This document shows, in pieces, positions 1-8,578 of a stretch of DNA of 64,000 nt. The DNA comes from Candidatus Raymondbacteria bacterium RIFOXYA2_FULL_49_16 (lineage in GTDB: Bacteria; Fibrobacterota; OXYB2-FULL-49-7; XYB2-FULL-49-35). A model generated the notes under the pieces. That model did no database searches, had not been told where the DNA came from, and saw nothing but the letters and a program-made list of their open reading frames with translations. The stretch's first letter is position 1. Each line of letters opens with the position of its first letter. Where the stretch lies: contig MFYT01000011.1 of NCBI GenBank assembly GCA_001789205.1, forward strand, positions 16,444 through 80,443, read 5' to 3'. The position numbers and the translations under genes were made by a program.

Positions 1-482
1 TGCCGGACAAATCACGCAAAGGCGTTATCGTTCCCCTCAAGGTCAAATTCGCGGCAAAAGACTTTGTCAACCATGTCATCAAACGCGTAATAAGCCAGCG
101 TAAAGTAAACCTTACTGCCGCGCACATCATTGTATCGGGCGGTGCTGGCGTTGGCAGCAGGGAAAACTTCAAGCTCATCTGGGACTTTGCAGAGGCCATT
201 GGCGGTGTTGTCGGCGGATCGCGCGCTGCTGTTGACAATGGTTTTGTGGACCACGACCATCAGGTAGGCCAAACCGGTACTACAGTCAGACCAAAGCTAT
301 ATATTGCCTGCGGCATCTCCGGCGCTATCCAGCACCGCGCTGGCATGGAACATGCTTCTAAAATAATCGCTATTAACAGTGATCCGAACGCCCCCATGCT
401 CAAGATAGCCCACTACGGCATAGTCGGTGATCTCAATCAGGTCATTCCGAAAATGATCAAAGCGTACAAATCCAAAGGATAA
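1..482 (+). CDS. etfA: Electron transfer flavoprotein alpha subunit, 3' part (5' end outside window)
   Basis: The reading frame is open from the first complete codon (base 3) to TAA at 480-482, so only the C-terminal ~159 residues are present. They form the FAD-binding domain of EtfA: an SGGAGVGS-type motif, then GGSRAAVDNG, HQVGQTG and the ACGISGAIQH segment, all in the usual order. EtfA with EtfB accepts electrons from acyl-CoA dehydrogenases and passes them on to a quinone reductase or a bifurcating partner. The acyl-CoA dehydrogenase gene starts 13 bases downstream, so the two are almost certainly co-transcribed. etfB would be expected just upstream of the window, which cannot be seen. 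Confidence 0.95.
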   Translation, partial: PDKSRKGVIVPLKVKFAAKDFVNHVIKRVISQRKVNLTAAHIIVSGGAGVGSRENFKLIWDFAEAIGGVVGGSRAAVDNGFVDHDHQVGQTGTTVRPKLYIACGISGAIQHRAGMEHASKIIAINSDPNAPMLKIAHYGIVGDLNQVIPKMIKAYKSKG

Positions 483-495
483 AGGCGGAAAACCC

Positions 496-2235
496 ATGGC
501 AGATAATTTTTATACGGACAATCCAGACATAGAATACAATCTTGAACGTCTGAATCTGTGCAAAATCGCGGACCTTCTCGAAGGCGACTACGCTGAATCG
601 CAAAAATACGATTATGCTCCTGCAAACGCGGACGACGCACGCGAAAACTACCTGAACGTCTGCAAAATCGCGGGCGAACTGTGCGGCGGCCCTGTGCTTG
701 AACGTGCTCGCCAGATCGATGAAGAGGGCAACGAATGCAAGGATGGCGATGTCATCTACCACCCCCTGGTAAAAAAGAACATTGAAGACTTTGCCAAAGC
801 GCAGCTCCTGGGCCTTTCACTTCCACGACGGTATGGCGGTGTCAACATGCCCCAGGTGGTCAAAGTGGCCATTCTTGAAATGGTTTCCCGTGTCGACGCA
901 GCCCTCATGAATCTTGTTGGATTACAGGACATTGCCGAAACCGTGAATGAATTCGGTTCCGAAGAGCAGAAACAGACCTATGTCACCCCGCTTGCCATGG
1001 GAACGCACACCGCGGCCATGGTGCTTACCGAACCCGATTCCGGATCAGACCTCCAGTCTGTACGCCTTGTTGCCACCCCGCCTGCCGACGGCAACGACAG
1101 AGGCGTTTGGACAGTCAAAGGCGTCAAACGGTTCATTACTAATGGCTGTGGAAACGTGCTTCTCATACTCGCCCGTTCCGAGGAAAACACCAAAGACGGC
1201 CGCGGGCTCTCTATGTTCGTCTGCTTCAGGGACAAGTCAGTGCGTATCAGGCGCATTGAAAACAAACTGGGCATTCACGGATCTCCCACTTGTGAGATGA
1301 CCTTTGACAACACCCCCTGTTACCTTGTGGGAAAGCGCAAACTCGGTCTTATCCGCTATGTCATGGCGCTCATGAACGGCGCCCGCATCGGCATTGCGGC
1401 CCAGGCGCTCGGCATTGGCGAAGCAGCCTACCGCGATGCGCGCGAATATGCCGAAAGCCGGGTCCAGTTCGGCAAACCAATTTCCCAGTTCCCGGCAGTA
1501 TACGAAATGCTCACCAACATGAAAATCGCGGTTGAGGCTGGCCGCACGCTTCTGTACGAGACCGCTAAAGTGGTCGACCTGTTCAAGGTGAACGAACGCA
1601 GGGCCGATGAAATGAGGGCACAGGGCCAGCAGCCAAGCGCTGAAATGCTTGCGGATGTCCGGTACTACGACCGCCTTGCCGCAGTGCTTACTCCATTCTC
1701 AAAGTTCTTTAACACGGAAATGGCCAATCAAAACGCCTATCTGGGCATCCAGATCATGGGCGGTAGCGGTTTCATGAAAGACTACAACATGGAACGCTAC
1801 TACCGCGATGCGCGCATCACTAATATTTATGAAGGTACCACGCAGCTTCAGGTGGTGGCGGCAATTGGCGGACTCATGGCCGGCTCCCTGAACAAAATTT
1901 TCGACGATTTCAGCGCCAAACAATTCGATGATAAATTCGAGGGTCAGGCCAACAAGGTCAAAGAGATTATTTCACAGCTCTACAAGGCCATTGAACACGT
2001 AAAAGCACAGAAAAATCAGCACTATACAGACTATGTTGCCCGCAAACTGGTTGAAATGGGGATGAACATTTATATCTCCATACTCTTCCTCGATTGCGCG
2101 CAGACCAATGCCCGCAAGGCAACCATTGCCGAGATCTGGATCAATGATGTTGAACTCAAGGCAAAGGGCCATTTCGAGTTCATCATGTCCGACCGCAACC
2201 AGGTCATCAACATGCACAAGGACATTATCGGGTAA
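496..2235 (+). CDS. Acyl-CoA dehydrogenase (long form, 579 aa)
   Basis: FAD-dependent alpha,beta-dehydrogenation of an acyl-CoA, passing electrons to the EtfAB pair encoded just upstream. Visible family signatures are LTEPDSGSDL (flavin/substrate region, ~residues 178-187), the GIAAQALGIGEAAY helix with SRVQFGKPI, and IMGGSGFMKDYNMERYYRD followed by IYEGTTQLQ. The Glu of that last motif (about E446) is in the position of the catalytic base. At 579 residues it is ~200 longer than short-chain enzymes; the extra ~120 C-terminal residues are helical, as in long acyl-CoA dehydrogenases with an extra C-terminal domain. Start chosen at ATG 496, with AGGCGG at 483-488. Acyl chain-length specificity cannot be read from sequence. 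Confidence 0.93.
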   Translation: MADNFYTDNPDIEYNLERLNLCKIADLLEGDYAESQKYDYAPANADDARENYLNVCKIAGELCGGPVLERARQIDEEGNECKDGDVIYHPLVKKNIEDFAKAQLLGLSLPRRYGGVNMPQVVKVAILEMVSRVDAALMNLVGLQDIAETVNEFGSEEQKQTYVTPLAMGTHTAAMVLTEPDSGSDLQSVRLVATPPADGNDRGVWTVKGVKRFITNGCGNVLLILARSEENTKDGRGLSMFVCFRDKSVRIRRIENKLGIHGSPTCEMTFDNTPCYLVGKRKLGLIRYVMALMNGARIGIAAQALGIGEAAYRDAREYAESRVQFGKPISQFPAVYEMLTNMKIAVEAGRTLLYETAKVVDLFKVNERRADEMRAQGQQPSAEMLADVRYYDRLAAVLTPFSKFFNTEMANQNAYLGIQIMGGSGFMKDYNMERYYRDARITNIYEGTTQLQVVAAIGGLMAGSLNKIFDDFSAKQFDDKFEGQANKVKEIISQLYKAIEHVKAQKNQHYTDYVARKLVEMGMNIYISILFLDCAQTNARKATIAEIWINDVELKAKGHFEFIMSDRNQVINMHKDIIG

Positions 2236-2308
2236 ACAGGAGAATACCTCGAAGAAAAGCAAATCCGCCGGTTCATCAGTCATAATAACGGGAAAACAGG
2301 AGAGAAAA

Positions 2309-4051
2309 ATGAGGTATCAATTCCTTGCCGCGTTTGTATTCTCCGTCTTTATATTCCAGACACCATTCGGTTATTCAATAGATTCCTACTGGGGCCAGTG
2401 GCATGGACCTGCAAACGGCAATGCCTGCATACCCGAAGCGCCCAATCCAGATATTGAACTCAAATGGGCCATGAATCTACTCGACCCCAACGGGGACGGA
2501 AATCAGGCTGACAATCTCGGCTACACCGCCGCTGATGCATTTAAAGAGGGGACGCTGGTACGGGCGGACAGTCTGTGGATTTATCTCAAGATCAACCGCG
2601 ACTATTCAGGTGCGGCCGACAAAACGCTCTGGAAAATCGATCCATCCGACGGTTCCTTTGCCTGGAACTCTACAAAGGCAAATGGCGAGGACGAAAGTAC
2701 GCCCCGCGCCTTTCAGCTCTACAGAGACCCGCGGGGACATGCCGCCTTGCATGTGGCTTCCTTCTACGGCACATACTGGGACACGTATAATGCGGAAACA
2801 CAGGCAGAAGAGAACTTTTTTCAGGATAGCCACTCCTGCAAAGGGTCACGCATACTCATGGGAAAATGGGCATGGAAGAACAATCGGTTCCGTCCCGACT
2901 ATTCTCCCTCATATTATCACGGCGGTACGCTCCGTTTTTGGAACGGTATCGATTACAACACAATACAATATGCCGATTCCATTGCCGTCATGGACCATGC
3001 ATGGGACTCCAGCCGTTGCCTGGTGGCGGTACTTTCTGGCTTTTCCACCAATCCGGCCCTTGCCTATGGCAAAGCGCGCTACCTGATGCTCGATACTGCC
3101 GGAAACGTGGTCCGCAACGATACCGTCTCGGGCGTCTATCTTCCCACCTGTCCCACAAATTGGACCAGCTATAATACCGATATTTTCATGCGCCTTGCTC
3201 TAAAAGGAGACTATCTCTACGCCATCGAACGGACAACCTCCGTAGAAAACCAGTTGGTTCGGAGACGGATAAGCATGGGCTGCATAAAAACAGATTCCAT
3301 TGTCCTGGGTACATCCATAAACGACCGGGGAACATCGATCGCCCTTGACGATAACGCGATATATGTGCAGCGTTCCGGTGAAATAACCGCGTATTCGCTT
3401 GACCTCCGGACCGTACGGTGGAGCACGCCTACGCCAGTGCGTACTACCTATCATCAGACCATTCAGGTATTTGATTACAACCGCTTTCCCGGAAACCGCA
3501 ATACACCCAGCCAGACTCTTGCCTGCAACGGGACATGGGTCTATTCCACAAACGACAGTTCGCTGCAGATCCACCGCGCTTCTAATGGAGAACTGGTGGA
3601 TGAACATGTATTTGACGATCTGCCCGACTATCGTACGTACAACGGCGCTATTGTCTATGGCGTACCGGGCGATATCGTTCTTATGCCCGGATATGTCGTG
3701 GTTGTGTCCTGCCGGGACCATTCAAAAATATGGGTGTTCCATGAGGCGTCTTCGACAAGGAAAAAAGATACTGGAACCATTGATGACACACGAATTAATC
3801 TGGAGGCGCTACCGAATCCGTTCAATCCAGATCTTTCTATCCTGATACATGGCGGCAAAGCGTCCGTGACCATACATGATGTGAGGGGAAATCATCTGAA
3901 AACACTTTTTCCATCATCATCGGCGGGGAGCGGCAGTTATATGGACCAAAAATATTCCTGGAATGCCGCCGGACACCCCTCCGGTATATACATCATTAAA
4001 GCACGGATTGGCAGACAGACGGTATTAAAGCGGATAATGCTCGTGAAATAA
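2309..4051 (+). CDS. Secreted beta-propeller-like protein with T9SS-type C-terminal sorting domain
   Basis: Starts at ATG 2309 behind an ACAGGAGAG ribosome site, giving 580 residues. The open frame extends further upstream, but that part lies inside the dehydrogenase gene and has no protein-like composition. Residues 1-~23 are a signal peptide (hydrophobic AAFVFSVFIFQTPFG). The middle has repeated W-x-DP-x-G-x-W-like strands (e.g. LWKIDPSDGSFAWN) that resemble PQQ/quinoprotein-type propellers; no enzyme motif is visible. The last ~80 residues (NPFNPDLSI..., VTIHDVRGNHLKTL, SGIYIIKARIG...KRIMLVK) are a typical Por/T9SS type A sorting domain, so the mature protein is probably exported to the cell surface or released. 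Function unknown. Confidence 0.85.
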   Translation: MRYQFLAAFVFSVFIFQTPFGYSIDSYWGQWHGPANGNACIPEAPNPDIELKWAMNLLDPNGDGNQADNLGYTAADAFKEGTLVRADSLWIYLKINRDYSGAADKTLWKIDPSDGSFAWNSTKANGEDESTPRAFQLYRDPRGHAALHVASFYGTYWDTYNAETQAEENFFQDSHSCKGSRILMGKWAWKNNRFRPDYSPSYYHGGTLRFWNGIDYNTIQYADSIAVMDHAWDSSRCLVAVLSGFSTNPALAYGKARYLMLDTAGNVVRNDTVSGVYLPTCPTNWTSYNTDIFMRLALKGDYLYAIERTTSVENQLVRRRISMGCIKTDSIVLGTSINDRGTSIALDDNAIYVQRSGEITAYSLDLRTVRWSTPTPVRTTYHQTIQVFDYNRFPGNRNTPSQTLACNGTWVYSTNDSSLQIHRASNGELVDEHVFDDLPDYRTYNGAIVYGVPGDIVLMPGYVVVVSCRDHSKIWVFHEASSTRKKDTGTIDDTRINLEALPNPFNPDLSILIHGGKASVTIHDVRGNHLKTLFPSSSAGSGSYMDQKYSWNAAGHPSGIYIIKARIGRQTVLKRIMLVK

Positions 4052-4072
4052 GGAATATTCGCAAAATTCCTT
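4050..4072. terminator. Small hairpin between convergent genes
   Basis: AAGGAAT (4050-4056) and ATTCCTT (4066-4072) form a 7-bp perfect stem with a 9-base loop in the 24-base gap between two convergent genes. There is no long T-run, so it would be a weak, possibly bidirectional, terminator. Confidence 0.4.
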
Positions 4073-4075
4073 CTC

Positions 4076-6757
4076 TCACGCTTTTGCCTGCTCAAGCATC
4101 TCACGCAGCGCCACAAGCAGGTTCTCCACAGTATAGGGCTTGGGAAGGAACCGGTATCCTTTTTTATGAATTATGTCGTAATGCGACCTGTCGTCCGTAT
4201 AACCGCTGGTAAACAGTACTGCCGGCGCCAATTGCGTTGCGTGTATACATTCCTCCGCAAACGCTATGCCCGTGCCATCGGGGAGGACAATGTCGGAGAT
4301 GACGGCCTTTATGACATTCGCCTTTTCCGTGTATATTTTCCTTGCATCGGCAACTGATCCTGCGGTTATCACCATGTAGCCGCTGGTTTCAAGCACCTGG
4401 ACCGCAAGTTCCCTGACATCAGTCTGGTCCTCGATAACAAGCACCAGTTCACCCCTGCCTTTTAACTCTTTGGCCCTTTTGGCCTTGTCCGGGACACGCC
4501 GTGGTTCAATATTCTCTCCGGAAGCTGGAAAATATACTTTGAATGCAGTCCCTTTGCCTTCCTGGCTATCAACCGTTATCCATCCATTGTGCTGTTTTAC
4601 AATGCCGTAAACCACCGAAAGTCCCAGTCCCGTACCCTTTCCGTCTTTTTTAGTGGTAAAAAACGGCTCAAAGATATGTTCCAAGTTTTGCGGAACAATG
4701 CCAGTGCCAGTATCGGCAATGGCCATGCATACAAAAAGGCCTGTGCGGGCAAAGGTATGCGTGTGGCAATACTCAACACCCACATTCTCGTTCGCTGTGC
4801 TTATTGTAATAGTCCCGCCGCTGGGCATGGCGTCCCGCGCATTGACAGCTAAATTCATTATCACCTGTTCAATAGTGCCTGCATCGCCGCTAACCGGTTT
4901 TAGGTCCTGTGGAAGTTCGGTCTTTACCCGCACATCCTCGCCAATGATGCGCTCAAGCATTTTGAGCAGTGAAGTCACGGTTTTGTTAAGGTCAAAAGCC
5001 CTGAATTCCATAGGTTGCTTCCGGCTGAATAACAAAAGCTGCCGGATTATATCTGCCGCGCGGTTGGCGTTCAGGGCTATTTGCTCCAGATCGTGCTTTA
5101 ATGGGCTATCTTCCTTCAGACGGCCTAGCGCAAGGGACGAGTATCCATGTATGGCGGTCAGAACATTGTTAATGTCGTGTGCCACACCGCCCGCAAGTTG
5201 GCCAATGGCCTCCATTTTCTGCGATTGCCGCAACTGGGATTCCATGCTGATCTCTTTCGTGATGTCGCGCTTGACAGCCACATAACTGACGATGTTTCCA
5301 ATAGCGTCGCGTACAGGCGAGATGTTCGCCTCTTCGGTATAATGGTCGCCATTTTTCTTCTTATTAACAAATCGCCCCTCCCATGTTCTGCCGTTTGATA
5401 TGGCCTCCCAAAGTTTCCGATAAAAAACGTTGTCCTGCATGCCGCTTCTGAGAATGCGTGGATTTTGTCCAACAGCCTCCTCGCGCGTGTACCCCGTGAT
5501 CCTTTCAAATGCGGGATTCACATATTGGATTGCCGCGGTGCTATCAGTAATGACCACCATTTCACCCGCCTGCGCGATTGCCGCAGCTAGACGCTCCCGT
5601 TCGATCTCGGCCCGCCGGCGCGCTGTGATGTCCCGGATGTTGCACTGGATCACCTTCTTGTTGTCCACAAGATAAACATTGCTGACGAACTCCACGTCCA
5701 CACACCTGCCATCAGCGGTTTTCAGGGGCAAATGCTCATAGCGTATGTATTCCTGTTGCTGCAATTTCAGAAAATTATCCTGGTTGGCTATAATGTCCTT
5801 TAAAAATCCCAGTTCCCATACGGTCTTTCCAAGGAAATACTCCTTTGAATACCCCAGGATTTCGATCAGAAACGGATTGACATCCACGATCACGCCTGTA
5901 TCAGCATCGAGAATCAGTATCCCGTCTTTTGCTGACTCAAAAAGACGACGGTACCGGACTTCTGAAACGCACCGCGCTTCCTCGGCCTGCTTGCGCTCGG
6001 TAATGTCCTGGATTGTGCCAAGAAACCGAAAAACACGGCCTTCCTCGTTCCGGACAGGCGTGCCTATCACAGTAAATGTTCTTTCCTCGCCTGATTCAGG
6101 CATGACCCGTACATCCACTTCGTACGGTTCGCCAGTGTCCAGTGACTTTTTGAAACACTCCCGCAAGAGAGTGGCTGTCTCCGGGGTATAATAGGCCGCT
6201 TCCTCCTCCTCTGTTGGCGGACCTTTTTCAAGGTCCCTGCCATATAACCTATATACCATGTCAGACCATATTATTGTCCGGGAACCGATGTCGTATTCCC
6301 AGTGGCCTATGCTGCCCAACCGCTGCGCTTCCTTGAGCTTCCGTTCTCTATCAAGAAGCGTTTGTTCAATCCTTTTCCGTTCAATCGAGTACCGGATCGA
6401 ACGTGAAAGCACGTACGAGTCTATCCGCTGTTTATGCAAATAATCCTGCGCGCCCATACCAAGGGTCACAAGCGAGATTTCATCGTCTTCGCAGCCGGTG
6501 AGGACCACGATGGGAACCGAGGGCGTGCGTGTGGCCACCTTTGCCAGTGTGTTCAGGCCTTGGCTGTCGGGAAGGCCAAGATCGAGAAGTACAAGGTCCA
6601 CCCCTCCCTGCGACAGGTGTTCGAGACCTATGGAGAGCCGGTCCGCATGGACAAGGTCGAGTTCGTCTGATTCGCCTATCAGTTCCTTGATGGCAGATGC
6701 ATCGTCCGGGTTACCATCGATCAAAAGCAGGTTGAACCTTGATTTTACTTTTTCCAT
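4076..6757 (-). CDS. Hybrid sensor histidine kinase (REC-PAS-PAS-PAS-HisKA-HATPase-REC)
   Basis: An 893-residue cytoplasmic signalling protein without membrane segments. Domains in order: N-terminal receiver (~8-125, phospho-acceptor D59 in LVLLDLGLPD); three PAS regions (~140-258, ~265-385, ~390-500), the last two with typical NPxFxxxTGY/LGY motifs; HisKA with H527 in GGVAHDINNVLTAI; HATPase (N-box NLAVNARDAMPSG, G1 DTGTGI, G2 GKGTGLGLSVVYGIV); and a C-terminal receiver (D822 in SDIVLPDGTG, K near 873). The H-box form and C-terminal receiver match hybrid kinases of the NtrB-like group. Receivers at both ends suggest it takes a phosphoryl input from another kinase as well as sensing through PAS. 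The output partner is not adjacent. ATG 6757 starts exactly at the receiver beta-1 strand region. Confidence 0.93.
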   Translation of the reverse strand: MEKVKSRFNLLLIDGNPDDASAIKELIGESDELDLVHADRLSIGLEHLSQGGVDLVLLDLGLPDSQGLNTLAKVATRTPSVPIVVLTGCEDDEISLVTLGMGAQDYLHKQRIDSYVLSRSIRYSIERKRIEQTLLDRERKLKEAQRLGSIGHWEYDIGSRTIIWSDMVYRLYGRDLEKGPPTEEEEAAYYTPETATLLRECFKKSLDTGEPYEVDVRVMPESGEERTFTVIGTPVRNEEGRVFRFLGTIQDITERKQAEEARCVSEVRYRRLFESAKDGILILDADTGVIVDVNPFLIEILGYSKEYFLGKTVWELGFLKDIIANQDNFLKLQQQEYIRYEHLPLKTADGRCVDVEFVSNVYLVDNKKVIQCNIRDITARRRAEIERERLAAAIAQAGEMVVITDSTAAIQYVNPAFERITGYTREEAVGQNPRILRSGMQDNVFYRKLWEAISNGRTWEGRFVNKKKNGDHYTEEANISPVRDAIGNIVSYVAVKRDITKEISMESQLRQSQKMEAIGQLAGGVAHDINNVLTAIHGYSSLALGRLKEDSPLKHDLEQIALNANRAADIIRQLLLFSRKQPMEFRAFDLNKTVTSLLKMLERIIGEDVRVKTELPQDLKPVSGDAGTIEQVIMNLAVNARDAMPSGGTITISTANENVGVEYCHTHTFARTGLFVCMAIADTGTGIVPQNLEHIFEPFFTTKKDGKGTGLGLSVVYGIVKQHNGWITVDSQEGKGTAFKVYFPASGENIEPRRVPDKAKRAKELKGRGELVLVIEDQTDVRELAVQVLETSGYMVITAGSVADARKIYTEKANVIKAVISDIVLPDGTGIAFAEECIHATQLAPAVLFTSGYTDDRSHYDIIHKKGYRFLPKPYTVENLLVALREMLEQAKA

Positions 6758-6874
6758 GAGTGCACGCCTTTTTCAAAACCTCATAACTGGTTTTTTTAAT
6801 CTATCCTACGTTGAAAATACGCCATCTGAACAAGACTACCCAAGGTGCAGTTGCATCAAGATATCTGACAATAG

Positions 6875-7141
6875 CTATCCGCAGGCGATCGCAACGTCTT
6901 TTTCACGGTTTTTTTCCAGTATCAGATTGTCCCATTGCAGCGGCTGGAGGTCTTCCACAATTTTGAAGCTGTCTGGATCCATACACTCTATGCCCCAACC
7001 ATATTTGATGTCCTTATCATCATAATATTGCCGGATTATCATGGCGCCAAAGCGGTCTTTTCTGATAACGTTTGGGTCGAGACTGGGCACGGTTTGGCCT
7101 TTTTCCCAGACTTTTTGGATGATTTCTTCAGACCAGGTCAT
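6875..7141 (-). CDS. Small HNH-like protein, probably without nuclease activity
   Basis: 88 residues from ATG 7141 behind a strong AAAAGGAGG site. The sequence follows the layout of small HNH proteins: WSEEIIQKVWEKG, then DPNVIRKDRFGAMIIR, YGWGIE, and LQPLQWDNL. In the family as I know it, YGWEIDHI carries the first HNH histidine and the segment before NLQPLQW often carries further metal residues. Here the DH pair reads EC (YGWGIECMDP), and no other histidine occurs in the protein, so metal binding and catalysis are probably lost. Likely role unknown (decayed nuclease or repurposed binding protein). Convergence on family identity is by motif only. Confidence 0.6.
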   Translation of the reverse strand: MTWSEEIIQKVWEKGQTVPSLDPNVIRKDRFGAMIIRQYYDDKDIKYGWGIECMDPDSFKIVEDLQPLQWDNLILEKNREKDVAIACG

Positions 7142-7237
7142 GGTGTCCTCCTTTTCATGTGTTGTTTTCGTTCCTCGCGGAACTCTTCTTGGGTTTTTCA
7201 GTTTAACTGGTTTTTATAAACATACACCCCGTCACCG

Positions 7238-7465
7238 TTACCCTGGAATCGGATACCCCAGTTCTTGTTTGATCATCCAATAAACTTTAAGATATGCGGC
7301 ATATCCTATCCACTGCACATTCCTCTTGGTCTCTAAAAACTTACGGACCCTGTCTTTGTCCGGATAAAGCCCGGCAATATATTCCATTTCCTGCTCATGT
7401 CCAATGCAAAAAAACCTCGTATCCTTTGATTTGTCTCTATTTTTGCACACGCTACAGACATCCAT
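7238..7465 (-). CDS. Small hypothetical protein with Cys-rich N-terminus
   Basis: 75 residues from ATG 7465, preceded by GAGGGGAAG at good spacing, which argues for a real gene. The N-terminus reads MDVCSVCKNRDKSKDTRFFC..GH, a CxxC plus C-x-x-H arrangement able to hold one zinc ion. The remaining part is helical with aromatic residues (WIGYAAYLKVYWMIKQELGYPI). I recognise no family. It is on the same strand as the HNH-like gene, with ~96 bases between them, and is divergent from the TIGR02147 gene. Confidence 0.5.
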   Translation of the reverse strand: MDVCSVCKNRDKSKDTRFFCIGHEQEMEYIAGLYPDKDRVRKFLETKRNVQWIGYAAYLKVYWMIKQELGYPIPG

Positions 7466-7636
7466 TTCACTTCCCCTCTTAATTTAAAAGAACCGGCCCC
7501 AACCGCGTGTCCATCCCTTCTGCATAGGGATAAATCCCAATACACAAGCACCTTTAAACGACTGGAGCCTGGTTCCACTATCACCAATAAATGTAATTCA
7601 TTTTAAGGGCAAATGCAAGACAAAAAATGCAGTTTT

Positions 7637-7655
7637 CGTGTGTATTTTGCACACG
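7637..7655. promoter_or_regulatory. Operator-like dyad in the divergent intergenic region
   Basis: CGTGTG (7637-7642) and CACACG (7650-7655) are perfect inverted arms separated by 7 A/T-rich bases. They lie 66 bases before the ATG of the TIGR02147 gene, between two divergent genes. A second dyad, AAAAAGC-TT-GCTTTTT (7669-7684), follows closely. Regulatory role is inferred from position and symmetry only. Confidence 0.35.
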
Positions 7656-7720
7656 CCTGAAAGACCACAAAAAGCTTGCTTTTTTTTCATTTTAAAGGTA
7701 ATTTAACAGAGGGGATTCTT

Positions 7721-8578
7721 ATGAAGAAACTATTCGAATACGCCAACTACCACGAATTTTTGAGCGACTGGTTTAAAGCGCATAAAACCGGCGAGAACCA
7801 TTGCTCGTACCAAACCTTTGCCGAACGGGCGGGGTTTCAGGACAAAAGCTCCATACACGCCGTGGTCACCGGCAGACGCGACCTCTCCAAAAACGGCGTC
7901 TACAAGTTCATCAAGGCCCTCCAACTAAACAAAAAAGAAACGAAATACTTTAGAAACCTGGTGGGCTTTAACCAGGCAGGGGACCTTGCCACGCGAAAGT
8001 CTTATTTCGAACGCATGAACAGCATACGAACCGCGGGCGCAGGCGTGCAGGCGCGCATCATGCGCCAGGACCAATACGACTACTACGCTCAATGGTGGAA
8101 CAGCGCAATCCGCTCCTACATTGGCATGCACCCGTTTAAAAACGATTTTAAATTACTGGCCAGGTCACTCTATCCCGCGATTAAACCAATGCAGGCAAAA
8201 CGGTCAGTGCGGCTCCTTGAAAAGCTGGGGCTCATTAAAAAAGGCAAAACCGGCACATACGTTCTCACTGAAAAACACATTTCAACAGGCAAGGAAGTGG
8301 CTGGCCTTGGAGTGCTGGATTTTCACGACACCTGCACAAAGTTGGCGTGCGCGGCAATGGCCCACTTGCCCCGTTCCGAACGCCATGTCTCGGGAATGAC
8401 GCTTGGTGTGTCCAGGAAATGTTATGAAAAAATCTCTGAAGAGATAATGAAATTCCAGCAAAAAATCAGAGGTATAGTGGACGCTGACAAGGGGTCGGAC
8501 AGGGTATACCAGATGAACGTGTATATGGTCCCGTTCTCAAAACCTGGGAATTGGTCAAAAAGGAAAACCCAAGAATGA
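7721..8578 (+). CDS. TIGR02147 family protein (putative regulator)
   Basis: 285 residues from ATG 7721, with AGAGGGG at 7708-7714; the frame extends upstream but that part lacks family similarity. The opening matches the TIGR02147 pattern closely: LFEYANYHEFLSDW, SYQTFAERAGFQDKSSIHAVVTGRRDLSKNGVYKFIKAL and KETKYFRNLVGFNQA. To my knowledge this family is expanded in Fibrobacter and has no proven function; the N-terminal AERAGF...GRRDLS region reads like an Xre-type helix-turn-helix, and the central/C-terminal part could sense a ligand or partner. Its stop codon overlaps the start of a lipoprotein gene by 4 bases (ATGA), so the two are translationally coupled, which suggests a functional pair. 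Confidence 0.88.
   Translation: MKKLFEYANYHEFLSDWFKAHKTGENHCSYQTFAERAGFQDKSSIHAVVTGRRDLSKNGVYKFIKALQLNKKETKYFRNLVGFNQAGDLATRKSYFERMNSIRTAGAGVQARIMRQDQYDYYAQWWNSAIRSYIGMHPFKNDFKLLARSLYPAIKPMQAKRSVRLLEKLGLIKKGKTGTYVLTEKHISTGKEVAGLGVLDFHDTCTKLACAAMAHLPRSERHVSGMTLGVSRKCYEKISEEIMKFQQKIRGIVDADKGSDRVYQMNVYMVPFSKPGNWSKRKTQE

Noticed and set aside
2235-2303. Two copies of AACAGGAGA 60 bases apart
   Set aside because: The second serves as the ribosome site for 2309; the first has no start codon at proper spacing. I see no small gene between them.
2108-2308. Upstream extension of the T9SS-sorted protein into the dehydrogenase gene
   Set aside because: The signal peptide starts at ATG 2309 directly after a good ribosome site; the extension is low-complexity Ser/Arg sequence from the overlapping frame.
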